DNA from: Thalassococcus arenae
GTDB taxonomy: Bacteria; Pseudomonadota; Alphaproteobacteria; Rhodobacterales; Rhodobacteraceae
Reading direction: 5' to 3'
Assembly: GCF_019104745.1 (NCBI RefSeq)
Contig: NZ_JAHRWL010000001.1
Span: 1,283,001 to 1,347,000, forward strand
Length of the DNA: 64,000 nt
In this document: positions 27,895 to 37,419 of the stretch, one piece after another
How positions within the stretch are numbered: the first letter of the stretch is position 1
Layout of the letters: each line of letters opens with the position of its first letter
Position numbers and translations under genes: made by a program
Notes under the pieces: generated by a model
Told to the model about the DNA's origin: nothing
Database searches by the model: none
Seen by the model: the letters and a program-made list of their open reading frames with translations, nothing else

Positions 27895-28962
27895 ATGGAT
27901 GCCAACACGCTGCTCAGCCAATTGAACGACCGCTCGCGAGAGGTGTTTCGACGCGTGGTCGAAGGCTATCTGGATTCCGGCGAACCAGTCGGTTCGCGCA
28001 CCTTGTCCCGTACCCTGACCGAAGGCATTTCAGCGGCCACGATTCGGAACGTGATGCAGGATCTGGAGTATCTCGGTCTGCTTGACAGTCCGCATGTCAG
28101 CGCCGGACGCATACCCACACAGCTTGGCCTGCGCCTTTTCGTCGACGGTTTGCTCGAAGTGCGTGATCTCGACCAGGAAGATCGGGCCGCGCTGGATGCC
28201 ACGCTTGGAGACCAGCGCCGAGACGTCGGCGATCTGCTGGACCAGGTCGGATCGGCATTGTCCGGCGTGACCCATGGCGCGTCGCTTGTCCTGACGCCCA
28301 AACACGAGGCGCCGCTGAAGCATATCGAGTTCGTGAGCCTCGGCCATGATCGCGCCCTGGTGGTCATTGTCTTCGCCGATGGCCATGTCGAGAACCGGCT
28401 TTTCACGCCACCCCCGGGACAAACCCCCAGTTCGATGCGCGAAGCCGCGAATTTTCTGAACGCGCAGGTCGAAGGCCGCACGCTCAGCGAATTGCGCCAG
28501 GTGATGGTCAGGGAAATCGCGCAGCGCCGGCAAGAACTCGACACGCTGGCCGCAGATCTCGTCGAGTCGGGCCTTGCCCTGTGGTCTTCCGAAGATGACA
28601 GTTCGGCCCGTCTGATCGTGCGCGGCCGCGCCAATCTGTTGGAACACGAAGCCGTTGACGAGGAGCTTGACCGGATCCGCAGCCTGTTCGATGACCTCGA
28701 ACGCAAACGCGACATCGCCGAGTTCCTCCAACTGGCAGAAGAAGGCGACGGTGTGCGAATTTTTATCGGTTCGGAGAACAAACTTTTTTCGCTTTCGGGT
28801 TCCTCTTTGGTCGTCTCTCCGTATATGAACGCTGATCGAAAAATCGTGGGCGCGGTCGGAGTCATCGGACCCACGCGCCTCAACTATGGCCGTATCGTCC
28901 CGATCGTGGACTACACGGCCCAACTGGTCGGAAGATTGATCACCGATCGGAGTCAAAGGTGA
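27895..28962 (+). CDS. hrcA: Heat-shock transcriptional repressor HrcA
   Basis: Represses groESL-type operons at CIRCE sites. With the ATG at 27895 the product has 355 residues: winged helix (LNDRSREVFRRVVEGYLDSGEPVGSRTLS, ATIRNVMQDLEYLGLL), then GAF-like HrcA core ending in GPTRLNYGRIVPIVDYTA. An in-frame ATG at 27868 lies inside the -10 hexamer of a good promoter, while GAGGG precedes 27895 by 9 bp. grpE follows by 3 bp. Confidence 0.92.
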   Translation: MDANTLLSQLNDRSREVFRRVVEGYLDSGEPVGSRTLSRTLTEGISAATIRNVMQDLEYLGLLDSPHVSAGRIPTQLGLRLFVDGLLEVRDLDQEDRAALDATLGDQRRDVGDLLDQVGSALSGVTHGASLVLTPKHEAPLKHIEFVSLGHDRALVVIVFADGHVENRLFTPPPGQTPSSMREAANFLNAQVEGRTLSELRQVMVREIAQRRQELDTLAADLVESGLALWSSEDDSSARLIVRGRANLLEHEAVDEELDRIRSLFDDLERKRDIAEFLQLAEEGDGVRIFIGSENKLFSLSGSSLVVSPYMNADRKIVGAVGVIGPTRLNYGRIVPIVDYTAQLVGRLITDRSQR

Positions 28963-28965
28963 AAC

Positions 28966-29529
28966 ATGGCAGAGCGGACCGAAGACGACACTTTTCTGGA
29001 TGACGTGGATCAGGCCGAGGCCGAAGCGATGGCACATGACCAGGAAATCGACCCGGTAGAAGCTGAACTGGATGCGCTCCGCGCCGAACGCGACGAGTTG
29101 AAAGACCGCATGTTGCGCGCGCTTGCGGATGCCGAAAACGCCCGAAAGCGTGCCGACAAGGACCGGCGCGAAGCGCAGGCCTATGGCGGGTCGCGCCTGG
29201 CGCGCGATTTGCTGCCGGTCTACGACAACCTGCAAAGGGCATTGAATGCCGCCCGCGACGAAGGCGACAAGGTCTCGACCGCGCTGGTCGAAGGTGTCGA
29301 GCTGACGCTGCGCGAATTGCTGAACGTGTTCGACAAGCATGGTGTCACCCGAATCGCTCCCGAGGTCGGCGAACGGTTCGATCCGCAACTGCACGAAGCC
29401 ATGTTCGAAGCCCCGGTTCCCGGTACGCGTGCTGGCGACATCATCCAGGTCTCGGCAGAAGGGTTCCTACTCTATGATCGCTTGTTGCGCCCCGCGCAGG
29501 TCGGCGTCAGTTCGACCCCCGGAAAATAG
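28966..29529 (+). CDS. grpE: Nucleotide exchange factor GrpE
   Basis: Exchange factor for DnaK. 187 residues: acidic N terminus, long coiled coil (about residues 30-75, with RADKDRREAQAYG), and the beta domain with DKHGVTRIAP, FDPQLHEAM and RLLRPAQVGVS. Operon with hrcA; faces mutS with a 3-bp gap. Confidence 0.95.
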   Translation: MAERTEDDTFLDDVDQAEAEAMAHDQEIDPVEAELDALRAERDELKDRMLRALADAENARKRADKDRREAQAYGGSRLARDLLPVYDNLQRALNAARDEGDKVSTALVEGVELTLRELLNVFDKHGVTRIAPEVGERFDPQLHEAMFEAPVPGTRAGDIIQVSAEGFLLYDRLLRPAQVGVSSTPGK

Positions 29530-29532
29530 ACG

Positions 29533-32172
29533 CTAGCTTTTCAAAAGCGCCTTGAGATCATACAGCGCCTGCAAGGCTTCTCGCGGTGTCATTTCGTCTG
29601 GCAGCAACGCGTCCAGCCGGGTTTCCAGCTCGACTGGTTCGCGTTTGGGCGGCGGCTGTTGCGGAACCTGCGCCGCGAACAAGGGCAGGTCATCGATAAG
29701 CGCCTTTGGCGCGCTGCGTTCGCGGTCGCCTTGTTCCAACGCGTTCAGAACCACGCGGGCCCGTTCGATCACCGGCTTGGGCAGGCCGGCCAGTTGCGCG
29801 ACCTGAACCCCGTAAGACCGGTCTGCCGCCCCATCATGCACCTCGTGCAGGAAAACCACGTCGCCGTCCCACTCCTTGACGGCCACCGTGGCGTTGCGCA
29901 CACCGTCCAGCTTTCCGGCAAGGGCGGTCAATTCATGGTAATGGGTCGCGAAAAGCGCCCGGACCCGGTTCACGGATTGCAGATGTTCGAGCGTCGCCCA
30001 AGCGATCGACAGCCCGTCATAGGTGGCTGTTCCGCGCCCGATCTCGTCCAGGATCACCAGTGCGCGGTCATCCGACTGGTTCAGGATGGCGGCGGTTTCG
30101 ACCATTTCGACCATGAAGGTCGATCGCCCGCGCGCAAGATCGTCCGACGCGCCGACCCGGCTGAAGATCTGGCTCACCAACCCGACATGAGCCGAGCGCG
30201 CCGGCACGAATGATCCCATCTGCGCCAGAAGTGCAATCAGGGCGTTCTGTCTCAGATATGTCGACTTGCCAGCCATGTTGGGGCCGGTCAAAAGCACGAT
30301 CGCCGAATCCCTGTCACCCGCGCTCAGATCGCAATCGTTGGCGATGAACGGGGTACCCGAGGGTGCCAGCGCTTTTTCGACCACCGGATGGCGACCGGCC
30401 TCGACGTGAAAGGCCCGGCTTTCGTCCACCACGGGCCGGCACCAGTTCTGCGATGCTGCAAGCTCTGCCAAAGCAACGGCAAGATCAAGCTCCGACAACG
30501 CCGAAGCTAGATCCGACAACACGTCGGCTTGTTCAAGGACTGCGGCTTTCAGGCCATCATAGAGCCGCTTTTCGATTTCAAGCGCTTCGCTGCCCGCATT
30601 CAGAATTCGGGTCTCCAGTTCTGACAGTTCCAACGTTGTGAACCGCACCTGGTTGGCCGTGGTCTGGCGATGGATAAACGTTTCGCTCATCGGCGGCGAC
30701 ATCATCCTGTCCGCATGTGTCGCCGTCGTTTCGATGAAATAGCCCAGCACGTTGTTGTGTTTGATTTTCAGCGAAGCGACTCCGGTCAGCGCGCTGTACC
30801 GCCCCTGCAATTCGGCGATGATGCTGCGCCCTTCGTCGCGCAAACGCCGGGCTGCATCCAGGTCGGCGTCGAATCCCGGCGCGACAAAGCCGCCGTCCCG
30901 AACCAGCAACGGCGGTTCGGACACGAGGGCGGCGTCCAATTGCGCCATCAATGCATCGTGACCGACCAATGCTTTTGCCGCGGAAACCAGAAGGTCCGGC
31001 AATTTCGGCATTTCCAGGGACTGATTCAGCACCCTGGCTTGGCCAAGCGCATTGCGGATCGCCGCAAGGTCCCGAGGTCCGCCACGATCCAGCGACAATC
31101 GAGACAAGGCACGGTCGATATCCGGGACCTTGCGCAGCTCTGCCCTCAATCCCGATCCCGCCCCCAAGGCCCATTCCACGGCATCCAACCGGGCACGAAT
31201 GACCGCAAGGTCTCGGGACGGCGAAGCAAGACGCCGTTCCAACAATCGACCGCCGCCAGCCGTGACCGTGCGATCGATCACCGAAAGCAACGATCCCGTG
31301 CGCCCTCCGTTCAGCGATTGCGTCAGCTCCAGGTTCCGGCGTGTCGCGGGATCGATCTGCATGACCCCCGAAACCGTTTCCTTGCCCGGCGGACGCAAGA
31401 GCGGCAGTCGCCCCTTCTGCGTGATCTCGAGATAGTCGACCAGCGCGCCCATGGCGGACATTTCGGCACGGTCGAAACCGCCGAATCCCGCCAGCGTCTG
31501 GACGTCGAACAGCTTGCACAACCTGTCCTCGGCATTGGCCGAGTCGAACGAGGCCCCGCCGAGGATGGTCGGCTGCACTTCAAGGTCGGACAACACCGCG
31601 CGCAAGTCTTGCTCGGTCGATTCCGTTGTCAGCAATTCCGAAGGCGAAAGCCGTGCGAGCTCGGCGCCGATACGGGCACGGCCCAAGCGCATTACCCTGA
31701 AAGCGCCCGTCGAAATATCGCACCAGGCCAGCGCCCAATCGTCTCTGACGCAGCTCAGGGCAGCCAGATAATTGTGCCGCCGCGCATCCAGCAGGGATTC
31801 TTCGGTCAGGGTGCCAGGCGTGACAAGGCGCACCACGTCGCGCCGTACAACCGACTTCGATCCACGTTTTTTCGCTTCAGCCGGGCTTTCCATCTGCTCG
31901 CAGACCGCGACGCGAAAGCCCTTGCGGATCAGGGTCAGCAGATAGCCTTCGGCGCTGTGCACCGGGACACCGCACATCGGGATGTCTTCGCCGGCATGCT
32001 TGCCCCGCTTCGTCAGGGCGATATCCAGCGCTTCGGCCGCCGCCGCCGCGTCGTCGAAGAACAACTCGTAGAAGTCGCCCATCCGGTAGAACAACAGCGC
32101 GTCGGGGTATTGCGCCTTGATCTCCAGATATTGCGCCATCATCGGCGTCACAGCCGTTGTGTTAGCGTTCAC
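29533..32172 (-). CDS. mutS: DNA mismatch repair protein MutS
   Basis: Recognises mismatches and starts repair. The 879-residue product has the mismatch-binding Phe-X-Glu in [12 protein letters not shown] (near residue 32), the lever domain, Walker [15 protein letters not shown] and Walker [23 protein letters not shown]. The start is the GTG at 32172; ATG at 32142 is an alternative. No fusion or truncation. Confidence 0.96.
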   Translation of the reverse strand: MNANTTAVTPMMAQYLEIKAQYPDALLFYRMGDFYELFFDDAAAAAEALDIALTKRGKHAGEDIPMCGVPVHSAEGYLLTLIRKGFRVAVCEQMESPAEAKKRGSKSVVRRDVVRLVTPGTLTEESLLDARRHNYLAALSCVRDDWALAWCDISTGAFRVMRLGRARIGAELARLSPSELLTTESTEQDLRAVLSDLEVQPTILGGASFDSANAEDRLCKLFDVQTLAGFGGFDRAEMSAMGALVDYLEITQKGRLPLLRPPGKETVSGVMQIDPATRRNLELTQSLNGGRTGSLLSVIDRTVTAGGGRLLERRLASPSRDLAVIRARLDAVEWALGAGSGLRAELRKVPDIDRALSRLSLDRGGPRDLAAIRNALGQARVLNQSLEMPKLPDLLVSAAKALVGHDALMAQLDAALVSEPPLLVRDGGFVAPGFDADLDAARRLRDEGRSIIAELQGRYSALTGVASLKIKHNNVLGYFIETTATHADRMMSPPMSETFIHRQTTANQVRFTTLELSELETRILNAGSEALEIEKRLYDGLKAAVLEQADVLSDLASALSELDLAVALAELAASQNWCRPVVDESRAFHVEAGRHPVVEKALAPSGTPFIANDCDLSAGDRDSAIVLLTGPNMAGKSTYLRQNALIALLAQMGSFVPARSAHVGLVSQIFSRVGASDDLARGRSTFMVEMVETAAILNQSDDRALVILDEIGRGTATYDGLSIAWATLEHLQSVNRVRALFATHYHELTALAGKLDGVRNATVAVKEWDGDVVFLHEVHDGAADRSYGVQVAQLAGLPKPVIERARVVLNALEQGDRERSAPKALIDDLPLFAAQVPQQPPPKREPVELETRLDALLPDEMTPREALQALYDLKALLKS

Positions 32173-32260
32173 GAGCCTTTCCCCATCCGGTTCGACGTGA
32201 CATTAAGGCCGGCGACACGGCGGTGAAACCGGAATTTCCCGCACGCAACCAGAGGCCCAG

Positions 32261-34516
32261 ATGTCCAAAGTCAAATTCACCCGAGAAGAGGCGCTGGCCT
32301 TTCACCTCGAACCCACACCCGGCAAGTGGGAGGTGCAGGCCACCGTGCCGATGACCACCCAAAGGGATCTGAGCCTGGCCTATTCGCCCGGTGTTGCGGT
32401 GCCATGCGAGGATATCGCCGAAAACCCCGAACTGGCCTACGACTATACCAACAAGGGCAACCTTGTGGCGGTCATCTCGAACGGCACCGCGGTTCTGGGC
32501 CTCGGCAATCTCGGTGCGTTGGGCTCCAAGCCGGTGATGGAAGGCAAGTCGGTGCTGTTCAAGCGCTTCGCCGACGTGAACTCGATCGATATCGAACTCG
32601 ACACCGAAGACCCGGAGGAATTCATCAAGGCGGTGCGGCTGATGGGCCCGACCTTCGGCGGCATCAATCTCGAGGACATCAAGGCGCCGGAATGTTTCAT
32701 CATCGAACAGACGTTGAAGGAGCAGATGGACATCCCGGTCTTTCACGACGACCAGCACGGTACCGCGGTGATCTGCGCCGCCGGACTGATCAACGCGCTG
32801 CACCTGTCGGGAAAGAAGATCGAGGACGTGAAGATCGTCCTGAACGGGGCGGGCGCTGCCGGTATCGCGTGCATCGAACTGCTCAAGGCGATGGGTGCGC
32901 GGCACGATAACTGCATCGTCTGCGACACCAAGGGCGTGATCTATCAGGGTCGCACCGAAGGCATGAACCAGTGGAAATCCGCCCATGCCGTCAAGACCGA
33001 TCTGCGCACCCTCGAAGAGGCGATGATCGGCGCCGACGTCTTCCTTGGCGTCAGTGCGAAAGGCGCGGTGACACCGGCGATGGTCGAAAGCATGGCCGAC
33101 AATCCGGTGATCTTCGCCATGGCCAACCCCGATCCGGAAATCACGCCCGAAGAGGCGCACGAAGTCCGGATGGATGCCATCGTCGCCACAGGGCGCAGCG
33201 ACTATCCCAACCAGGTCAACAACGTCCTGGGTTTTCCCTATCTCTTTCGCGGCGCGCTCGACATCCATGCCCGCGCGATCAATGACGAGATGAAGATCGC
33301 CTGCGCCCAGGCCCTCGCCGAACTGGCGCGCGAAGACGTTCCCGACGAGGTGGCGCTGGCCTACGGGCGCAACCTGTCCTTCGGGCGCGACTACATCATT
33401 CCCACCCCGTTCGATCCGCGGCTGATCCATCGCATCCCGTCCGCCGTTGCGCGGGCCGGGATGGACACTGGCGCGGCGCGGCGTCCGATCATCGACATGG
33501 ACGCCTACGAACAAAGCCTGAAATCGCGGATGGACCCGACCGCGTCGATCCTGCGCGGCATCAACGCCCGTGCCCGGGCCGCGCAGGCCCGGATGATCTT
33601 TGCCGAAGGCGACGATCCCCGTGTCCTGCGTGCCGCGGTGATGTACCAGCGCTCTGGCCTCGGCAAGGCGCTTGTCGTCGGGCGCGACACGGATGTGCGC
33701 GACAAGCTCGAGGCAGCAGGGCTCGCCGACGCCGTGCGCGAAATCGAGGTCGTCAACGCGGCCAATACCGGCCATCTCGATACCTACAAGGCGTTTCTCT
33801 ACGACCGGTTGCAGCGAAAGGGGTTCGATCGCTCCGACATCCACCGTCTGGCTGCCCGCGACCGGCATGTCTTTGCCGCGCTGATGCTGGCGCATGGACA
33901 GGGTGATGGTCTTGTCACCGGGGCGACCCGCAAGGCCGCCCACGTGATGAACCTTATCAACCACGTCTTCGATGCCGACGCCCAAAACGGCGCGGCAGGG
34001 GTTACCGCGTTGCTGCACAAGGGCCGGATCGTGATGATCTCGGACACTCTGGTCCATGAATGGCCGGACGAGAACGACCTGGCGACAATCGCCGAACGCG
34101 CGGCCGGCGTGGCGCGGGACCTCGGTCTTGAACCGCGCGTCGCCTTTGTCAGTTTCTCGACCTTTGGATACCCGATGTCGGAACGGGCCGAAAAGATGCA
34201 CAAGGCGCCGCGTGTTCTGGATGCCCGCGGTGTCGATTTCGAATACGAAGGCGAAATGACCGTCGATGTCGCGCTGAATGTCCGTGCCCAGGCTGCCTAT
34301 CCGTTCCAGCGGCTGACCGGCCCTGCCAATATCCTGGTGGTACCGGCGCGGCACTCGGCGTCGATCAGCGTCAAGCTCATGCAGGAAATGGCGGGTGCCA
34401 CGGTTATCGGCCCGATCCTGGCTGGTGTCGACAAGCCCATCCAGATCTGTTCGACCAACATGACCGCCAACGATATCCTCAATATGGCGATCCTGGCGGC
34501 CTGCAAGGTCGGCTGA
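32261..34516 (+). CDS. maeB: NADP-dependent malic enzyme, phosphotransacetylase-like C domain (MaeB type)
   Basis: Oxidative decarboxylation of malate to pyruvate with NADPH formation. 751 residues: malic enzyme domains in the first ~430 (SLAYSPGVAVPCEDI, VFHDDQHGTAV, LNGAGAAGIACIELL), then a phosphotransacetylase-like domain (from about 435) thought to sense acetyl-CoA rather than catalyse. Divergent from mutS across 88 bp; followed by a PfkB kinase after 4 bp. Confidence 0.94.
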   Translation: MSKVKFTREEALAFHLEPTPGKWEVQATVPMTTQRDLSLAYSPGVAVPCEDIAENPELAYDYTNKGNLVAVISNGTAVLGLGNLGALGSKPVMEGKSVLFKRFADVNSIDIELDTEDPEEFIKAVRLMGPTFGGINLEDIKAPECFIIEQTLKEQMDIPVFHDDQHGTAVICAAGLINALHLSGKKIEDVKIVLNGAGAAGIACIELLKAMGARHDNCIVCDTKGVIYQGRTEGMNQWKSAHAVKTDLRTLEEAMIGADVFLGVSAKGAVTPAMVESMADNPVIFAMANPDPEITPEEAHEVRMDAIVATGRSDYPNQVNNVLGFPYLFRGALDIHARAINDEMKIACAQALAELAREDVPDEVALAYGRNLSFGRDYIIPTPFDPRLIHRIPSAVARAGMDTGAARRPIIDMDAYEQSLKSRMDPTASILRGINARARAAQARMIFAEGDDPRVLRAAVMYQRSGLGKALVVGRDTDVRDKLEAAGLADAVREIEVVNAANTGHLDTYKAFLYDRLQRKGFDRSDIHRLAARDRHVFAALMLAHGQGDGLVTGATRKAAHVMNLINHVFDADAQNGAAGVTALLHKGRIVMISDTLVHEWPDENDLATIAERAAGVARDLGLEPRVAFVSFSTFGYPMSERAEKMHKAPRVLDARGVDFEYEGEMTVDVALNVRAQAAYPFQRLTGPANILVVPARHSASISVKLMQEMAGATVIGPILAGVDKPIQICSTNMTANDILNMAILAACKVG

Positions 34517-34520
34517 GCCG

Positions 34521-35390
34521 ATGACCGTCTTCAACCTCGGCTCGATCAACGCGGACCTGACATATCGCGTTCCCCATCTTCCGCAGGCAGGCGAAACGCT
34601 GGCCGCGGTGTCGATGACCCGCGGACTGGGGGGCAAGGGCACCAACATGTCGGTTGCCGGGGCGCGCGCGGGCGCGCGGGTCGTCCATATCGGGGCGGTC
34701 GGTTCGGATGGCGCCTGGGCGGTCGAGCGGCTGACGGAATATGGCGTCGACACCCGGCACATCGCCCGCTTGGACCTGCCGACAGGCCACGCGATCATCG
34801 CGGTCGACGATGCAGGCGAAAACGCGATCCTGCTCTATCCCGGCGCAAACCGCGCGATTCCGATCGAAGCTGTCCGGCGCGCACTGGAGGAGGCGACGGA
34901 TTCGGATCTGTTTGTCTGCCAGAACGAAACCAGCCTTCAGGCCGAGGCTGCGGAAACGGCTTCGGCGCGGGGTATGCGTGTCGCTTATGCCGCTGCGCCC
35001 TTTGACGTGGCATCGGTTCGGGCGCTGTTGCCGATGCTCGATCTTTTGGTTTTGAACGCGGTCGAAGCGCAGCAATTGACCGCAGCAACCGGGCTGGAAC
35101 CGCAGGCGCTGCCGGTTCGCGATGTGGTCGTGACGCTGGGATCGAAAGGCTGCCGCTGGATCAACACCGATACCGGGGCCGTGCAGGATCTGCCTGCTGT
35201 TCCCGTGAAGCCGGTCGACACCACCGGCGCCGGCGATACCTTCACGGGATACCTGCTGGCCGGTCTCGATCGGGGCATGCCGATGGAACAGGCTCTGCGC
35301 CTGGCCAGCAAGGCGGCAGCGATCATGGTGACCCGCCTTGGCACGGCAGATGTGATCCCCGATCTCAAGGACGTCCAGGATTTCGGCTGA
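34521..35390 (+). CDS. PfkB-family sugar kinase, ribokinase-like
   Basis: 289-residue kinase with NADLTYRVPHLPQAGET at the N terminus, GGKGTNMSVAGARAG and the catalytic VDTTGAGDTFTGYLLAGL near residue 233. The GGKGxN and anion-hole signature point to ribokinase. No ribose transport or isomerase genes are nearby, so the substrate is unproven. Probably co-transcribed with maeB. Confidence 0.82.
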   Translation: MTVFNLGSINADLTYRVPHLPQAGETLAAVSMTRGLGGKGTNMSVAGARAGARVVHIGAVGSDGAWAVERLTEYGVDTRHIARLDLPTGHAIIAVDDAGENAILLYPGANRAIPIEAVRRALEEATDSDLFVCQNETSLQAEAAETASARGMRVAYAAAPFDVASVRALLPMLDLLVLNAVEAQQLTAATGLEPQALPVRDVVVTLGSKGCRWINTDTGAVQDLPAVPVKPVDTTGAGDTFTGYLLAGLDRGMPMEQALRLASKAAAIMVTRLGTADVIPDLKDVQDFG

Positions 35391-35444
35391 CGCGCCGACC
35401 GTCACGGGGATTGCCGCAATGCGGGCACGCGGCTAGCCTTGGCC

Positions 35445-37415
35445 ATGACCTCTATCCGCCTTCGATTGCTGCTGCTGGCGCTTCTGCCGCTGATCGTGCT
35501 CATGCCCTTGCTGCTGCTATTGGGCATGTCGCGCTGGACGTCGGATTACGACAAGGTGCTGATCGCGAATGTCGAAAGCGATCTGCGGATCGCCGAACAA
35601 TACCTCGCGCGGATCGTGACCGATACCGGAAGCGATCTCAGCGGTATTGCCGAGTCGGCCGAGTTTTCCGCCATTCTGGCCAGATCCGAGACTGATCGTG
35701 TCGCGTATTTCGATACGAAGCGCCAGGAATTGCAGCTCGATTTCCTGTATTTCGTTCCGATAGGGCAGGTGGCGGAACTCGCACGACGCTGGCCGGTCGT
35801 GGCGGCGGCGCTGTCCGGTCGGCTTGATAGCCAGATCGACATCTTTTCAGCCGAGGAGTTGTCGGCCTTGCCCGGAAATCTGGACGCGAGGGCCCGGATC
35901 GACTTGATCGAAACCGAAGCCGCGGTGCCGACCAGGCGGGTCGTCGAAGATCGCGGCATGGTCGTGCACGCCGCTGCGCCGGTGGGTATCGCGGGGCAAC
36001 GCGGTGTTCTGGTCGGCGGCATCCTGCTGAACCGCAATCTGCAATTCATCGATACGATCAACGCGCTGGTCTACCTCAACGCGGTTACCGGGGGCGACCG
36101 GCAGGGCACCGCGACGCTGTTTCTCGAAGATGTCCGGGTATCGACGAATGTTCGCCTGTTCGAGGATGTCCGAGCGCTGGGCACCCGTGTCTCGGCCGTT
36201 GTGCGTGGCGCGGTGCTAGACGAAGGCCGCACCTGGCTCGACCGCGCATTCGTGGTCAACGATTGGTATATCTCGGGCTATCTGCCACTGACCGACAGCT
36301 TCGGGCAGCGCGTCGGGATGCTGTATGTCGGTTTTCTGGAAGCGCCGTTCACTGCCGCCAAGAGGCGGGCCTTTTTCGCGATGATGGCTGCCTTTCTTGC
36401 GGTGATCCTGGTTTCGGCACCGGTCTTTCTGTGGCTGGCCAAGGGTATCTTTGCGCCGCTGGAACGGATGACGCAGACGATGAACAGCGTCGAACGCGGC
36501 AATCTTTCGGCGCGCAACGGCGATGTCGGGTCGAAAGACGAAATCGGCCAGGTCGCCAACCATCTCGATCGTCTTCTGGACGACGTCCAGGATCGCGACA
36601 GGAAACTTCGTGCTTGGGCCGACGAACTGAACGCCCGGGTCGAAGAACGCACCGCCGAATTGCGGGATGCCAACGAAAAGCTCGAAGCGACCTTCAAGCA
36701 GCTTGTGATGTCGGAAAAACTCGCCTCGATCGGCGAAATCACCGCCGGCGTGGCGCACGAGATCAACAACCCGGTCGCCGTGATCCAGGGCAACGTGGAT
36801 GTGATCCGCCAGACGCTTGGAGACGGCGCCGCGCCGGTCAAGACCGAACTGAACCTGATCGATCGCCAGGTCACCCGGATCGAGGCCATCGTCGGCAAGC
36901 TGCTGCAATTCGCCAGACCCAGCGAGTTCTCGGGCAATGACGAAACCGTCGCCCTGACCCCGGTGGTGTCCGATTGCATCGTGCTGGTCGATCACATCCT
37001 GTCGAAAAAGGCGATCACGGTTGAAACCGATCTGACGGATCTGCCGCCGGTACGGATCGATGCCGGCGAGATGCAGCAGGTCGTCATCAACCTTTTGGTC
37101 AACGCGGTGCAGGCGATGGGCGACGAAGGCACGCTGACCCTGACCCTGTCGCCCGAGTCACGCGACGGGATCCGCGGCGCCTGCCTGACCGTCCGCGATA
37201 CCGGGCCCGGCGTACCCGAGGACAAGTTGACCAGCGTGTTCGACCCGTTCTTCACGACGAAACAGGCGGAAGGCACCGGGCTGGGCCTGTCGATCAGCCA
37301 GACACTGATACAGCGCGCCGGTGGTATCATTTCGGCCCGGAACCTGCCTGATCGTGGTGCGGAATTCCGCGTCTGGCTGCCACTTGCCGATCAGGGTGAA
37401 CTGGCGGCACAGTGA
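35445..37415 (+). CDS. Membrane sensor histidine kinase (Cache-HAMP-HisKA)
   Basis: 656 residues: helix 1 (about 5-28), a ~275-residue periplasmic sensor region of double-Cache type, helix 2 (about 310-331), HAMP (about 333-385), coiled coil, HisKA with ASIGEITAGVAHEINNPVA (His438) and HATPase with NLLVNAVQAMG, DTGPGVPE and GTGLGLSIS. The ATG at 35445 is preferred over the TTG at 35439. It converges on the NtrC-like regulator with a 4-bp gap and is its likely partner. The signal is unknown. Confidence 0.88.
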   Translation: MTSIRLRLLLLALLPLIVLMPLLLLLGMSRWTSDYDKVLIANVESDLRIAEQYLARIVTDTGSDLSGIAESAEFSAILARSETDRVAYFDTKRQELQLDFLYFVPIGQVAELARRWPVVAAALSGRLDSQIDIFSAEELSALPGNLDARARIDLIETEAAVPTRRVVEDRGMVVHAAAPVGIAGQRGVLVGGILLNRNLQFIDTINALVYLNAVTGGDRQGTATLFLEDVRVSTNVRLFEDVRALGTRVSAVVRGAVLDEGRTWLDRAFVVNDWYISGYLPLTDSFGQRVGMLYVGFLEAPFTAAKRRAFFAMMAAFLAVILVSAPVFLWLAKGIFAPLERMTQTMNSVERGNLSARNGDVGSKDEIGQVANHLDRLLDDVQDRDRKLRAWADELNARVEERTAELRDANEKLEATFKQLVMSEKLASIGEITAGVAHEINNPVAVIQGNVDVIRQTLGDGAAPVKTELNLIDRQVTRIEAIVGKLLQFARPSEFSGNDETVALTPVVSDCIVLVDHILSKKAITVETDLTDLPPVRIDAGEMQQVVINLLVNAVQAMGDEGTLTLTLSPESRDGIRGACLTVRDTGPGVPEDKLTSVFDPFFTTKQAEGTGLGLSISQTLIQRAGGIISARNLPDRGAEFRVWLPLADQGELAAQ

Positions 37416-37419
37416 CCCG

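Noticed and set aside
32162-34798. 878-residue minus-strand ORF opposite maeB
   Set aside because: Fully antisense to a well supported malic enzyme; His/Arg/Asp-rich shadow sequence with no motif.
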